From Clostridia bacterium (GTDB lineage Bacteria > Bacillota_A > Clostridia > Christensenellales > CAG-138): 13,160 nucleotides of DNA. This document shows positions 5,385-13,160 of this stretch, piece by piece (position 1 is the stretch's first letter; each line of letters opens with the position of its first letter). A model generated the notes under the pieces. It had not been told where the DNA came from and did not search any database. It was given only the letters and a program-made list of their open reading frames with translations. The stretch lies in contig JAFZJT010000179.1 in assembly GCA_017553815.1 (NCBI GenBank), positions 1 through 13,160 of the forward strand. Direction: 5' to 3'. Made by a program: the position numbers and the translations under genes.

Positions 5385-6071
5385 TCAGGTAATATCAAAC
5401 AGGATGAATTTATCCTGATTTTGATCTAAGTAGTCGTACACGTCCACATTATTTCTGCTGTTCGTATGTCCGCAGAAATAAGCTGTCGATGAATCCTTTC
5501 CGGATATAATGATAGTATGGTAAGCTGTTCCAGTCGTCCTATTTGCAAGCTGAACCGGATCTCCTACGGCACAGGCACTTACAAGCGCTGATATTGTCGA
5601 CTTCGTTGTTTTTGTTCCAATGCCGCTAAAATAGGCATTAAAATCAGAAACGCGAATCCATGACGTAGTTACTGCATATCTGCGAATCCACAATATTGAA
5701 TTGATATAAATGCAATACCAATTAGTGGTTGAATCATGTATTCCTACATTTACGCTTGAACCGTTCATACCAAGCCCACCCCAATAAACGCATTGCGAAA
5801 CGAAATTTGCGCAATCTGCTGAATAGTGGGGGTATGCCGAATTGTAGCTATCAGCATATTGCTTTGCATAGGATGCAGCCTGAGAACCCGAATACCCTGA
5901 AACCTTAATCGGTTCTCTATAGGTCTTGCTCAATACCTCTTTTGCTTCATTCTCACAAATAATATCAGCAATCGTCTTTGACAAAAACGAAGTGGAAAGT
6001 TCAAAAGTGACTTCCTCACTGCCATCATTTGCCCTTACGCAATCATTTGAGCGAGTGATTGCATCAATCAA
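5385..6071 (-). CDS. Amidase_6-type (Cys/His hydrolase) domain protein
   Basis: 228 aa from a TTG at 6071. The C-terminal two thirds match the amidase_6 type of NlpC/P60-like fold found in Clostridia and Bacillus exported proteins. AASYAKQYADSYNSAYPHYSADCANFVSQ (65-93) holds the probable nucleophile Cys87, and GTAYHTIIISG (181-191) the probable His185; HTN at 202-204 follows. The likely reaction is hydrolysis of an amide bond in a cell-wall or peptide substrate. The N-terminus is odd: no signal peptide, no ATG near the 5' end, only a weak AAGG before the TTG, and a stop codon 14 codons further upstream in frame. Such proteins are normally exported, so the gene may be 5'-truncated, or the product may be cytoplasmic. 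Followed at 20 nt by a secreted protein and then VanZ. Confidence 0.75.
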   Translation of the reverse strand: MIDAITRSNDCVRANDGSEEVTFELSTSFLSKTIADIICENEAKEVLSKTYREPIKVSGYSGSQAASYAKQYADSYNSAYPHYSADCANFVSQCVYWGGLGMNGSSVNVGIHDSTTNWYCIYINSILWIRRYAVTTSWIRVSDFNAYFSGIGTKTTKSTISALVSACAVGDPVQLANRTTGTAYHTIIISGKDSSTAYFCGHTNSRNNVDVYDYLDQNQDKFILFDIT

Positions 6072-6130
6072 AGCGACCTTGTAATAGGTTACAACTCTTC
6101 CATAAGTTTTTTATATATATTGTTCAACGA

Positions 6131-6159
6131 TTGAAAATTAGCTGCGTTTATGATATTAT
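6131..6159 (+). promoter_or_regulatory. Housekeeping promoter of the PadR gene
   Basis: TTGAAA (6131-6136), 17-nt spacer, TATTAT (6154-6159). A good sigma-A match 42 nt before the PadR ATG, in the region between divergent genes. A 13-nt stretch at 6081-6093 resembles the ECF -35 block on the minus strand but lacks a matching -10. Confidence 0.6.
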
Positions 6160-6200
6160 TCCACAGTAGATTATCCACTATTGCATCAAAAGGAGCTACC

Positions 6201-6503
6201 ATGAACGTACGGTTTGATTTTCTGATTCTGAACCTTCTTAGGAAAGAGGAAATGTACGGTTTTCAGATTATAAAAAAGATTGAGGATATTACTCAGGGAG
6301 AATGTGAGATCAAAACAGGAACGCTGTATCCCTTACTTCAAACACTGGTCGCAAACGGCTATATTTCAGTAAGTTATCTGCCCGTACATGGTCGAAACCG
6401 CAAGGTCTATCGAATAACCGAAAGTGGACTAAAGTACCTTTCCGAACAAACTGAACGGTGGATCAAATACATGACTATCGTCCAAAAAATAATTGATCTT
6501 TAA
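6201..6503 (+). CDS. PadR-family transcriptional regulator
   Basis: 100 aa from ATG 6201, with AAAAGGAG 6 nt upstream; the longer in-frame start at 6150 has no SD and would lie in the promoter. Typical PadR layout: MNVRFDFLILNLLRKEEMYGFQIIKKIE (1-28, first winged-helix part), then IKTGTLYPLLQTLVANGYIS (38-57, recognition helix with the family GTLYPLL motif) and the wing around NRKVYRITESGLKYLSEQ. The short PadR-s2 subtype has one C-terminal dimer helix. Such repressors often sense small molecules and control adjacent transport or resistance genes. Here the divergent amidase-secreted protein-VanZ unit is the natural candidate, but no operator was identified. The sigma gene promoter starts 2 nt after its stop. 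Confidence 0.85.
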   Translation: MNVRFDFLILNLLRKEEMYGFQIIKKIEDITQGECEIKTGTLYPLLQTLVANGYISVSYLPVHGRNRKVYRITESGLKYLSEQTERWIKYMTIVQKIIDL

Positions 6504-6504
6504 T

Positions 6505-6535
6505 TGTAACCTGTTTGCCTTCTCAAAACGTTGTA
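6505..6535 (+). promoter_or_regulatory. ECF-type autoregulatory promoter of the sigma gene
   Basis: TGTAACCTGTTTG (6505-6517) and CGTTGTA (6529-6535), 24 nt first base to first base. The only plus-strand copy; the other four are on the minus strand before putative target genes. ECF sigma factors commonly transcribe their own gene, so this site identifies which sigma reads the motif. Transcription would start near 6542, 30 nt before the ATG. Confidence 0.8.
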
Positions 6536-6571
6536 TTCTTGAAGGCTCATAGTGTGACACAAGGAGAGCGT

Positions 6572-7141
6572 ATGCTATTTCTTTATATGAGCTTTATAGA
6601 TGACGAATCTCATCGCCGTCTATTCGAAGATATATACTTGAACTACCGAAAGCAGATGCTTCTTACAGCGCATTCCGTGCTTGGCAACGCTTCCGATGCC
6701 GAGGATATTGTCCATGACGTCTTCATAAAAATTGCTAAAAAGCACATGGCCAAGATCGGAACGATTGAAAACGCGAATGATTTAAGAAATTATCTGCTGA
6801 AAGCTACAAAACACCGAGCGTTGGATCATCTGCGCAAGCATCGGCGTGAGCGGGCAACTGTTGATGCAGACAATGAAAGGGAACTGCAAAATGTTGCTGA
6901 ATTGTCAGATGACGAGTTTGTAGAAAGAATCTGTAGCAACATTGAGTATAAACGTGTCACGGAAGCGATTGCTTCTATGAAGGAGCCATACAGGGATGCG
7001 TTATATTACCACTTTGTATTGGAGCTATCCATACCTGACGTGGCAAGAATGTTGAACTGCAAAGTATCAACTGTAAAGCAACGGTTGGTTCGAGGAAAGA
7101 AACTTCTGCAAGAACAACTATTTGGGAGAGATCAAAAATGA
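6572..7141 (+). CDS. ECF-type RNA polymerase sigma factor
   Basis: 189 aa from ATG 6572, AAGGAG 5 nt upstream; the frame is open further left to 6515, but that part overlaps the promoter. Region 2 is at about 18-92: LFEDIYLNYRKQMLLTAHSV, then the core-binding and melting stretch DAEDIVHDVFIKIAKK (42-57) and the -10-reading stretch NYLLKATKHRALDHLRKHRR (73-92). Region 4 is at 127-185: MKEPYRDALYYHFVLELSI, then the helix-turn-helix IPDVARMLNCKVSTVKQRLVRGKKLLQEQL (154-183), which reads the -35. Both regions are complete. Its TGA overlaps the ATG of the next gene (ATGA), giving tight coupling to the anti-sigma partner. It most likely reads the TGTAACC/CGTTG sites of this window. The activating signal is unknown. 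Confidence 0.9.
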   Translation: MLFLYMSFIDDESHRRLFEDIYLNYRKQMLLTAHSVLGNASDAEDIVHDVFIKIAKKHMAKIGTIENANDLRNYLLKATKHRALDHLRKHRRERATVDADNERELQNVAELSDDEFVERICSNIEYKRVTEAIASMKEPYRDALYYHFVLELSIPDVARMLNCKVSTVKQRLVRGKKLLQEQLFGRDQK

Positions 7142-7803
7142 CGGACAATGCATTAAAAACGGCACTTAGGGAGGCGGTTTCCCTCGAGTTTGAGGACATT
7201 CCGCAAAGTGAATCCGAGATCGACTATTCGTTCTCTGATGCTTTTACGCGCAAAATGAACAAGCTCACGAAAGCCGAACAGAGCAGGCTTTGGAGAATGA
7301 CAAACACCGTGCCTAAACGTGCGGCGGCGATATTTGTTGCGCTTATGCTTATCACTTTGACCGCTTGCAGCATTCCGACCGTTCGAGCGGCTGTCGTTGG
7401 CTTCATCAAAGAAACATATCATAATTGTATTCATCTTTTCACAGGTGAAGCCAAATCAAAGGGGATTGTGCAGCATTATGCACTAACAGAGTTGCCCAGC
7501 GGCTTTATCGAGATTGCCAAAAGAGAAAGCGAAGCAAGCTGTTTCACGCATTATCAAAACATGAATGGAGACGATATTTTTCTGACACAAAGCATAACAA
7601 ATCACCTCAGCGTCCACATGGATAATGAACACGGAATCATATCTGAAATTAACCTGTCGGGTATGAACATAACGATTTATGAGTCTGATGGCTGCATTAT
7701 CGCTGTATGGTTGCAAGACGGTTATGCGTTTGATTTAACTGTTTATGGAGATTATGATTTGGATTTTATAATTCGATTGGTAGAAGCTGTCCAGCTTCAA
7801 TAG
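7138..7803 (+). CDS. Membrane anti-sigma factor, DUF4367-type
   Basis: 221 aa, start in ATGA overlap with the sigma gene, GGGAGAG about 7 nt upstream. The cytoplasmic N-terminus (1-60) has the SFSDAFTRKMNKLTK stretch typical of anti-sigma partners of Clostridia ECF factors. One membrane span lies at about 61-79 (RAAAIFVALMLITLTACSI), with the usual PTVRAAVVGFIKE after it. The outer C-terminal domain (about 100-221) resembles DUF4367: LPSGFIEIAKRES, DIFLTQSI, GISEINLSGMNI-like strands and the end LDFIIRLVEAVQL. It should hold the sigma factor at the membrane until an external signal or proteolysis releases it. A Cys at residue 77 in LTAC is not a lipobox, because it is far from the N-terminus. 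Confidence 0.85.
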   Translation: MTDNALKTALREAVSLEFEDIPQSESEIDYSFSDAFTRKMNKLTKAEQSRLWRMTNTVPKRAAAIFVALMLITLTACSIPTVRAAVVGFIKETYHNCIHLFTGEAKSKGIVQHYALTELPSGFIEIAKRESEASCFTHYQNMNGDDIFLTQSITNHLSVHMDNEHGIISEINLSGMNITIYESDGCIIAVWLQDGYAFDLTVYGDYDLDFIIRLVEAVQLQ

Positions 7804-7823
7804 GTTCGCTGCAAAAATAAAAC

Positions 7824-7867
7824 GGGAATGTTTCAAGCTGACAGCGTGTAACATTCCCATGTTTTTT
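7824..7867. terminator. Bidirectional rho-independent terminator
   Basis: GGGAATGTT (7824-7832) and AACATTCCC (7850-7858) form a perfect 9-bp stem. On the plus strand it is followed by ATGTTTTTTGG, on the minus strand by CGTTTTATTTTTG. It ends the sigma/anti-sigma transcript and the convergent 7933-8370 transcript. Confidence 0.9.
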
Positions 7868-7932
7868 GGTTTTATCTCCTATCATTAATGTTGGTATAAC
7901 GCACAGTTCTCGATTTAATACCTTATGAGACT

Positions 7933-8370
7933 CTAATATGTTTGAGTTGTGGTTCTTGTGATCGTATCGGGTTCTCCACCAGAACCTGAGATTACATAAA
8001 GAACCGTGATGCGATATGTGCCGTGAGAGCTTAATTGGAAAGTGTGGGAACAATCGTAATAGTAGCTATATGCGACATCGTACCATTGATTATTAGGTTG
8101 GCCAATGTCAACCCGTGTCCAAAATAATCCCAAGATTTTCTTCTCAACATACGTCGTAATCTCCCCCTTGGTCGTTGTTCCTTTGATACCTTTATAACAA
8201 TTATCTACTGTCAATAATCCGCTGTCGGAAATAAATGCAACGCTGTTTGCCATAATGGTATTGTTGTACCGTGTTTCATCAACAGGAGCAGCAAATGCCG
8301 CAATTGACGTACTGAAAATCATTACAGCACTCATAAGCAGGCAGAAAACAGATTTCTTCTTTTTAGACAT
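7933..8370 (-). CDS. Small secreted protein, probable beta-sandwich, 145 aa
   Basis: Start at 8370 (MSKKKKSVF) with AAGGAGG 8 nt upstream; the longer frame to 8442 would begin upstream of the promoter-derived transcript. Signal peptide with MSKKKK, hydrophobic VFCLLMSAVMIFSTSIAAF and cleavage near AFA (residues 25-27). The mature part is about 118 residues. It looks like a single Ig-like or repeat-type beta domain often seen in short exported Clostridia proteins: GIKGTTTKGEITTYVEKKI, WTRVDIGQPNNQWYD, then the C-terminal SSHGTYRITVLYVISGSGGE and TITRTTTQTY. No catalytic residues or lipobox. Monocistronic, with its own ECF-type promoter and next to the sigma gene, so a direct target of that sigma. 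Function unknown. Confidence 0.8.
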   Translation of the reverse strand: MSKKKKSVFCLLMSAVMIFSTSIAAFAAPVDETRYNNTIMANSVAFISDSGLLTVDNCYKGIKGTTTKGEITTYVEKKILGLFWTRVDIGQPNNQWYDVAYSYYYDCSHTFQLSSHGTYRITVLYVISGSGGEPDTITRTTTQTY

Positions 8371-8442
8371 TAGTTTTTCCTCCTTGAATATATTTCTTTG
8401 AGTTTTTGATATAGAGCAACCCTCTACACATCGTCCGCTCAC

Positions 8443-8476
8443 TTATACAACGATTTCACAATCCAAACAGGTTACA
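8443..8476 (-). promoter_or_regulatory. ECF-type promoter of the small secreted protein gene
   Basis: Minus strand TGTAACCTGTTTG (8464-8476) and CGTTGTATAA (8443-8452), 24 nt apart. Gives a leader of about 65 nt before the ATG at 8370. No terminator is visible between it and the end of the ABC operon at 8508, so readthrough from that operon is possible. Confidence 0.8.
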
Positions 8477-8507
8477 TATTTTAGAGTTCTTTCTTTAATA
8501 AGATGCA

Positions 8508-8640
8508 TCACCAATTCATTCTGATCAGCGAATCAGAACATTCAGATAACAGCCCCATGCAACAGCCGAACACAAAGACGGCAATGGTCGCAGCCATCTC
8601 AAGTTTGAAATTGAGAGATCGCTCCACCGAGCGTATCGCA

Positions 8641-8654
<14 letters not shown>
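8508..8654 (-). CDS. 48-aa single-span membrane protein after the ABC ATPase
   Basis: ATG at 8652-8654 overlaps the ATPase end (ATGAAATATCTTGA), with a GGAAG-type SD just upstream. The protein starts MKYLDAIRSVERSLNFKLEM, an amphipathic basic helix, followed by a hydrophobic span AATIAVFVFGCCMGLL (21-36) and a short polar tail ending RMNW; the stop is at 8508-8510. The organised topology and the overlap of 14 nt with the ATPase argue for a real, translationally coupled gene, easily missed because of its size. A small subunit or regulator of the ABC complex is a guess from position. Confidence 0.6.
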
Positions 8655-9312
<658 letters not shown>

Positions 9313-9352
9313 AATGCTTCCTTTCTCTATTTGGGTGATAATCAGATACTGT

Positions 9353-10570
9353 TTATTCCTTTTTCGCCATCATAAGAATATCTTTGTTCGTCAGTATGGG
9401 TATTGCGCCTACCATCACGCCAAGACAGCTTGCGGCAATAACAGCGAAAATATAGATCCAAGGCGGAGATTCCCTGAATATGATGGCCAAAGCTGCAACG
9501 CCGAAGGCAAGACATGATAGGCATACGATGATGAACTCCACAAATATTTCGGAATAAATGCTTCTGCACGGCAGTCCGAGTACATTTTGGAGCGCAAGTT
9601 CCTTTTGTCTGTGTTTGATCGAAAGGTTCACGACAATGAAGCCCATACCGAGAGTAAGTATAACGACAGCTATTTGACAGATCCTGAAAACCGTCATCCC
9701 GTTCTCCAATGTTCCAACGGTTTCATTCAACGTCTTATCGTATACCTCAAGTGCGTATGGATACGAATCATAGATAGGCGATGCTTCCCATGGTTGTGGG
9801 ACTCCACGGGTATCAACAGTAGCGAAATAGATGCCCGCGCAGTTTGCCTTGAACTCTTCGATCCGGCGGTTTTCCTTGATTGTCGCCGAAATACAATCCA
9901 CGCTTAGGTGTCCGTTCAGCTCCAAACAGACTTTTGAGGAAGCGCCCCACGGACAGTAGACCACGCCGCTTTTTCCGTGAACGACGCCTGCAACCGTCAT
10001 CGTCAAATCTGCGGTTCGGTCCTTATTGGTTCTTGCTTTTACAGTCAAAGACAACTGTACGTTATCGCTTTGCTGCAAAAGCGAATAAAGATCCTCCGAC
10101 ACTACACATACTTGCGCATCGCTTTCAAAGACCGAATCATCAAAGCCGTTCAGCCACTCGATCATATTTTCCTGCGGTGTGATGCTTTTATCCGCGTAAA
10201 CAGATGTTACACCGAAAACCTGTGTGCTACCATAGGGCGAATCGGCCTCCATGGAGAACTTCATGCGTACATCCTTTACATAATCCATGAACGACGTTTG
10301 AGGAATATGTACGCTCTCCGCGGTCGTTTCCCGAAAAAGGTTGGCCGCCCAATCCGGCAGCATAAGTCCCTCCTGCTGTGTGCCGGTTAGGTTTGTGACC
10401 GCACAGGTGACAACAGAATTGTCAATCACTTCCTCGATTTGTCGAGCCATGGATATGCTGCCTATGTGAAAGCTAAACACCAACACCCCCGCAATCAGTG
10501 CAGAGAGCCCCACAACAATGCACATTTTCTTTCTGCGCCGCATCCTGCGCAACAGATAAGGCATACTCAT
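9353..10570 (-). CDS. FtsX-type ABC permease, smaller subunit
   Basis: About 405 aa. Start at 10570 (MSMPYLLRR) with GGAGG 5 nt upstream; ATG 10564 (MPYL) is equally possible at 11 nt. Layout: basic N-terminus (LLRRMRRRKK), one span (about 16-35, MCIVVGLSALIAGVLVFSF), an external domain of about 240 residues, then three C-terminal spans (FRICQIAVVILTLGMGFIVV, EFIIVCLSCLAFGVAALAII, WIYIFAVIAASCLGVMVGAI). KHRQKELALQNVLGLPCRSI between spans 2 and 3 is the usual FtsX coupling loop contacting the ATPase. It pairs with the 714-aa permease, 13 nt upstream, as a heterodimer. Confidence 0.85.
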   Translation of the reverse strand: MSMPYLLRRMRRRKKMCIVVGLSALIAGVLVFSFHIGSISMARQIEEVIDNSVVTCAVTNLTGTQQEGLMLPDWAANLFRETTAESVHIPQTSFMDYVKDVRMKFSMEADSPYGSTQVFGVTSVYADKSITPQENMIEWLNGFDDSVFESDAQVCVVSEDLYSLLQQSDNVQLSLTVKARTNKDRTADLTMTVAGVVHGKSGVVYCPWGASSKVCLELNGHLSVDCISATIKENRRIEEFKANCAGIYFATVDTRGVPQPWEASPIYDSYPYALEVYDKTLNETVGTLENGMTVFRICQIAVVILTLGMGFIVVNLSIKHRQKELALQNVLGLPCRSIYSEIFVEFIIVCLSCLAFGVAALAIIFRESPPWIYIFAVIAASCLGVMVGAIPILTNKDILMMAKKE

Positions 10571-10583
10571 ATTATCCTCCGGT

Positions 10584-12728
10584 TCATTTATAAAGCCGAC
10601 GTATCGCGTTCCTTGCAATCAGGAACACTAAACAGATGATGACCACAAACTGGAGCAACAAAAGCCCAAAAATTAGAACTGGCGCCTTGGCAGTATCGAG
10701 CGTTATGCCAGCCTGCTCCGAAAGCTTTTGCAGAATGGTCTGAACAAATACAAAAGACAGACCACCGCCAAGAACTATGCCTGGCAGAGCAATCCCGCTG
10801 CCGCTTAAAACATAATTGCGAACAATCAAAGATTTCGGTGCTCCGAGTGTCCATAGCCGCTCCGCTTCCGTCTTTTGCTGTGCGGGGAACATAAACAGGA
10901 AGACGATAAGAAATACAAGCCATCCGACAACTCCGACCAACAGGATCTTGATGGAGGTAGAAAAGAACTTGGTCAAGTTATCTGAAATATTTGAATAACC
11001 TTGATCGTAATACGCAAGCAGCCCTGCATACCCGTTTTCAGCAAGATATTCTTCCACTTTTTCCTGCGCTCCGTTTTTCAGGAGCAACGAGTAGAAAATT
11101 CCGCTGTCACCGGCTGTTGGTTGACCGACTGCGCTTGCTTTGGGAACGAAAATCGTGTTTGGCGTAAAGGCATACGGTCCGTCCGACCATTCCTGCTTCT
11201 GACGGTACAATCCAACGATCTCAAACTCAATCTCATCGCTGCTGAACCCTTTATATGTCGAAAAGAATGCTGCTTCCGGATTTGCGGATTTTGAGGACGG
11301 AATCGCGCCTGGGAAATATTCGTCGGTTTCATAAAACTTAATCGCTATGCTGTCACCAATGTTCAAGCCGCTTTGGACTGCCAGCGTTTCGGAAATCAGG
11401 CAGACGGCACTTCCATCGATATATTCATTTTTCGAGAACGCACGCCCATCTGCAAGAAAAGCTTCCTGTAACCCGAATGGCGCTATGCTCATCAGATTGT
11501 CGGTTGCGATGACAGGAAACGCATGATTATTTATTTGGATCACATTCGCTGTTTCGCGCCAAAGCTCGTTTTCCTCTTGCGCCAAAAACTCTTCGACCGA
11601 GCCTGTAATGTGCGCAATCCCAGCGCGTGCGTACATAGAATTGAATTCTTTGGTTGTGATCGTATAAAACGAACCAGTGTTTACATCAAACCGCTGGATT
11701 TCACCCCCTGTACTGAATGCAAGCAAACACGGGGAGCATTGAACTGTAAGAGAACAGCTTGCTATCTGGTCAAGCTCTGATTGCGTAAGGTATGTTGCTT
11801 TTTCTGCATCCGGCTCTGAATAAATCGCTATGCTCTTTTCTGTCCATCCGTGTTTTTCCATTTCGGCAGGATCGTTCTGTGGCAGACTGTCAATTTCCTC
11901 CTGCGTAAGCATCCGAATGTTGTCCGTTGAAAAGCGTTCATAAGCGCCGTCACCAAGCATACCGATCGATTGCCTGAACGCCCGGTTCAAATCAAAATAA
12001 TCCATTCCATAGGCAAGGTATCGTTCGCCTTCCCGCAGATCAAGCTCCGCAAGCATGTCCTCCGTTTCGCAGCGAACGGTCAAGCGAATCGTATATCCGG
12101 TTGGATCATCAAAGCCTTCGTGAAGCAGATACGCATTCTCGACGGTTCCCGTTATATCGACTGCAAAGCCCTCGTTGGATATTGCGAGTTCGGGAAGCTC
12201 CGATAGATTATCAAAGATTCCCTCGAGCGGAATATCAGAAAAACCAAACCGATAAGGAGCGGAGATTTCAGTTGCCTTAAAAACGATCATCGCGCAGGTA
12301 TATGGATACTCTGAAATGACGGTCGTTCCATCGGCATTGCCTGTAAAAGCGGATTCATTATAGCATTCCGCCCAATTAAGCGGATTCATTTTGCTGCAAA
12401 AACCCGTTATCAAATTATGCCTTTCTTCCGAATGAATCTCATTTGGCAATTGTGTCGAAAGCGATGATAGAAACTGCATTACCTGCGGCGGTTGAGAATC
12501 GTAATAAGAGACGGTCGTGCGCCCATCTTCACCTTCTGTTGTTGCAATCTTATACTTATTTGTAGGCAGAGCAATGGTGGCGTATTGAGCTTCTACAGAT
12601 TCGCGCGTCCAAACAAATGAAATAAACTGGCTCAGACTGACGCACAGCATAGCGGTTGCCATCAGAATGAGCAGAACGCCCCAAAGAGTCTTGAACGGTT
12701 TTCGGAACAACTGCTTAATTTGGATCAT
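10584..12728 (-). CDS. FtsX-type ABC permease, large subunit, 714 aa
   Basis: ATG 12728 with AGGAGG 7 nt upstream. N-terminal RKPFKTLW and a first span (about 14-36), then a very large external domain (about 40-580), then three spans in the last 130 residues: KILLVGVVGWLVFLIVFLFMF, the segment around GSGIALPGIVLGGGLSFVFV, and APVLIFGLLLLQFVVIICLVFL. RLWTLGAPKSLIVRNYVL between the first two of these is the FtsX coupling loop. The external domain contains two MacB periplasmic-core-like parts (GFAVDITGTVENAYLL; VCLISETLAVQSGLNIGDSIAIKF). Large MacB-type permeases in Firmicutes export or clear antimicrobial peptides, or signal; the substrate here is unknown. Confidence 0.9.
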   Translation of the reverse strand: MIQIKQLFRKPFKTLWGVLLILMATAMLCVSLSQFISFVWTRESVEAQYATIALPTNKYKIATTEGEDGRTTVSYYDSQPPQVMQFLSSLSTQLPNEIHSEERHNLITGFCSKMNPLNWAECYNESAFTGNADGTTVISEYPYTCAMIVFKATEISAPYRFGFSDIPLEGIFDNLSELPELAISNEGFAVDITGTVENAYLLHEGFDDPTGYTIRLTVRCETEDMLAELDLREGERYLAYGMDYFDLNRAFRQSIGMLGDGAYERFSTDNIRMLTQEEIDSLPQNDPAEMEKHGWTEKSIAIYSEPDAEKATYLTQSELDQIASCSLTVQCSPCLLAFSTGGEIQRFDVNTGSFYTITTKEFNSMYARAGIAHITGSVEEFLAQEENELWRETANVIQINNHAFPVIATDNLMSIAPFGLQEAFLADGRAFSKNEYIDGSAVCLISETLAVQSGLNIGDSIAIKFYETDEYFPGAIPSSKSANPEAAFFSTYKGFSSDEIEFEIVGLYRQKQEWSDGPYAFTPNTIFVPKASAVGQPTAGDSGIFYSLLLKNGAQEKVEEYLAENGYAGLLAYYDQGYSNISDNLTKFFSTSIKILLVGVVGWLVFLIVFLFMFPAQQKTEAERLWTLGAPKSLIVRNYVLSGSGIALPGIVLGGGLSFVFVQTILQKLSEQAGITLDTAKAPVLIFGLLLLQFVVIICLVFLIARNAIRRLYK

Positions 12729-12753
12729 CGTATACCTCCTGTCTTGTAAGGGC

Positions 12754-12783
12754 GACGGCTATCGTTTAGCACAGATAACCGTC
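12754..12783 (-). other. 10-bp intergenic hairpin before the permease operon
   Basis: GACGGCTATC (12754-12763) and GATAACCGTC (12774-12783) pair at 9 of 10 positions plus a wobble, loop 10 nt. In the minus-strand RNA it is followed by GCCCTTACAAG, so it would be at best a leaky terminator between the Cys/His-rich gene and the permeases. No promoter is evident in the 71-bp gap. Confidence 0.45.
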
Positions 12784-12799
12784 TCCGCGGGTATCACTG

Positions 12800-13160
12800 T
12801 TATTGAGGATCAATGCAGTTGTTTGGACGACAGCCCGCATTTTCAGGTTTTGTATATGAGGCGTTACAAATTAGACATGCGCGGCCATACGTATAGTAAT
12901 GAGTGGAATAGTGACCAACATGGCTACTACTTATATAGTGCCAATTCGGATAATCAAACGTGTGCTTCTCAAGAGAAGCGCTGGTTACGGTTGCGGAAAG
13001 GAGTTGGTGGCATTTCGAACAATACTTATTGCGGATCACGATCCTGTAATGGTAGGTTCCGTCATATTCCCCATACGTGACTTGTGTTTGGTAATAATAC
13101 CCATTGGAATGTGAACATCCCTTTGAATGCTCAACATGCGAGCATTCTTCAGAATGAACA
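12800..13160 (-). CDS. Cys/His-rich protein, C-terminal part (runs off the right edge)
   Basis: The frame is open from the window edge to a TGA at 12800, about 119 residues; the apparent Met at 13039 is internal. It opens with Cys/His-dense HSEECSHVEHSKGCSHSNG, then a Tyr-rich part (YYYQTQVTYGEYDGTYHYRI), a first CxxC (YCSKCHQLL), a His/Tyr-rich middle (HYISSSHVGHYSTHYYTYG) and a second CxxC (ACLICN), ending NAGCRPNNCIDPQ. Two spaced CxxC pairs suggest one zinc site; the N-terminal Cys/His cluster could form another. Such sequences occur at the C-terminus of exported Clostridia proteins, but the missing N-terminus prevents a call. It lies 71 bp upstream of the ABC permease operon, same strand, possibly co-transcribed. 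Confidence 0.6.
   Translation of the reverse strand, partial: VHSEECSHVEHSKGCSHSNGYYYQTQVTYGEYDGTYHYRIVIRNKYCSKCHQLLSATVTSASLEKHTFDYPNWHYISSSHVGHYSTHYYTYGRACLICNASYTKPENAGCRPNNCIDPQ

Noticed and set aside
6081..6093. Sixth ECF-type promoter before the amidase gene
   Set aside because: The -35-like block is there but no CGTTG at the required 24-nt offset, and it would start transcription inside the ORF.
12667..13080. 137-aa plus-strand ORF
   Set aside because: Opposite the start of the large permease and the Cys/His-rich frame; no SD or domain.

Overview
The window looks like a piece of a low-to-mid GC Firmicutes chromosome, most likely a gut-type Clostridia. The grounds are strong AGGAGG-type ribosome binding sites before nearly every gene, very short intergenic gaps, and family content typical of that class: a mobile-element-type sigma-70 regulator, VanZ, PadR, an ECF sigma factor with a DUF4367-type anti-sigma partner, an amidase_6-type protein and FtsX permeases. 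I ran no searches; all family names come from reading motifs.

Left part (1-1020): a minus-strand sigma-70-like regulator of the kind carried by integrative conjugative elements. It is broken by a one-base frameshift in its last helix-turn-helix. It has a structured leader with a 30-codon upstream ORF that overlaps its start codon. A minus-strand terminator lies at about 985-1011. Then (1172-1412) comes a truncated second copy of the 3' end of the VanZ gene found at 3937-4734. It keeps an intact, SD-preceded 40-codon membrane ORF.

Middle part (1620-8476): minus-strand genes for a frameshifted secreted protein (1620-2664), a membrane-anchored protein (3073-3591), and an apparent operon of amidase domain protein, secreted protein and VanZ (6071 down to 3937). 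On the plus strand lie a PadR regulator (6201-6503) and an ECF sigma/anti-sigma pair (6572-7803). These are followed by a convergent small secreted protein gene (7933-8370). Five promoter-like sites share one architecture, TGTAACCTGTT(T/C) then CGTTGT, with exactly 24 nt from the start of the first block to the start of the second. One lies before the sigma gene itself, two in tandem before 3073-3591, and one each before 1620-2664 and 7933-8370. The simplest reading is an autoregulated ECF sigma whose local regulon is a set of exported proteins.

Right part (8508-13160): a minus-strand operon with a large FtsX-type permease (714 aa), a smaller FtsX-type permease (about 405 aa), a MacB/LolD-like ATPase and a 48-aa single-membrane-span protein overlapping the ATPase stop codon. 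Upstream of it, running off the right edge, is the C-terminal part of a Cys/His-rich protein with two CxxC pairs. No rRNA, tRNA, CRISPR array or insertion sequence was seen.
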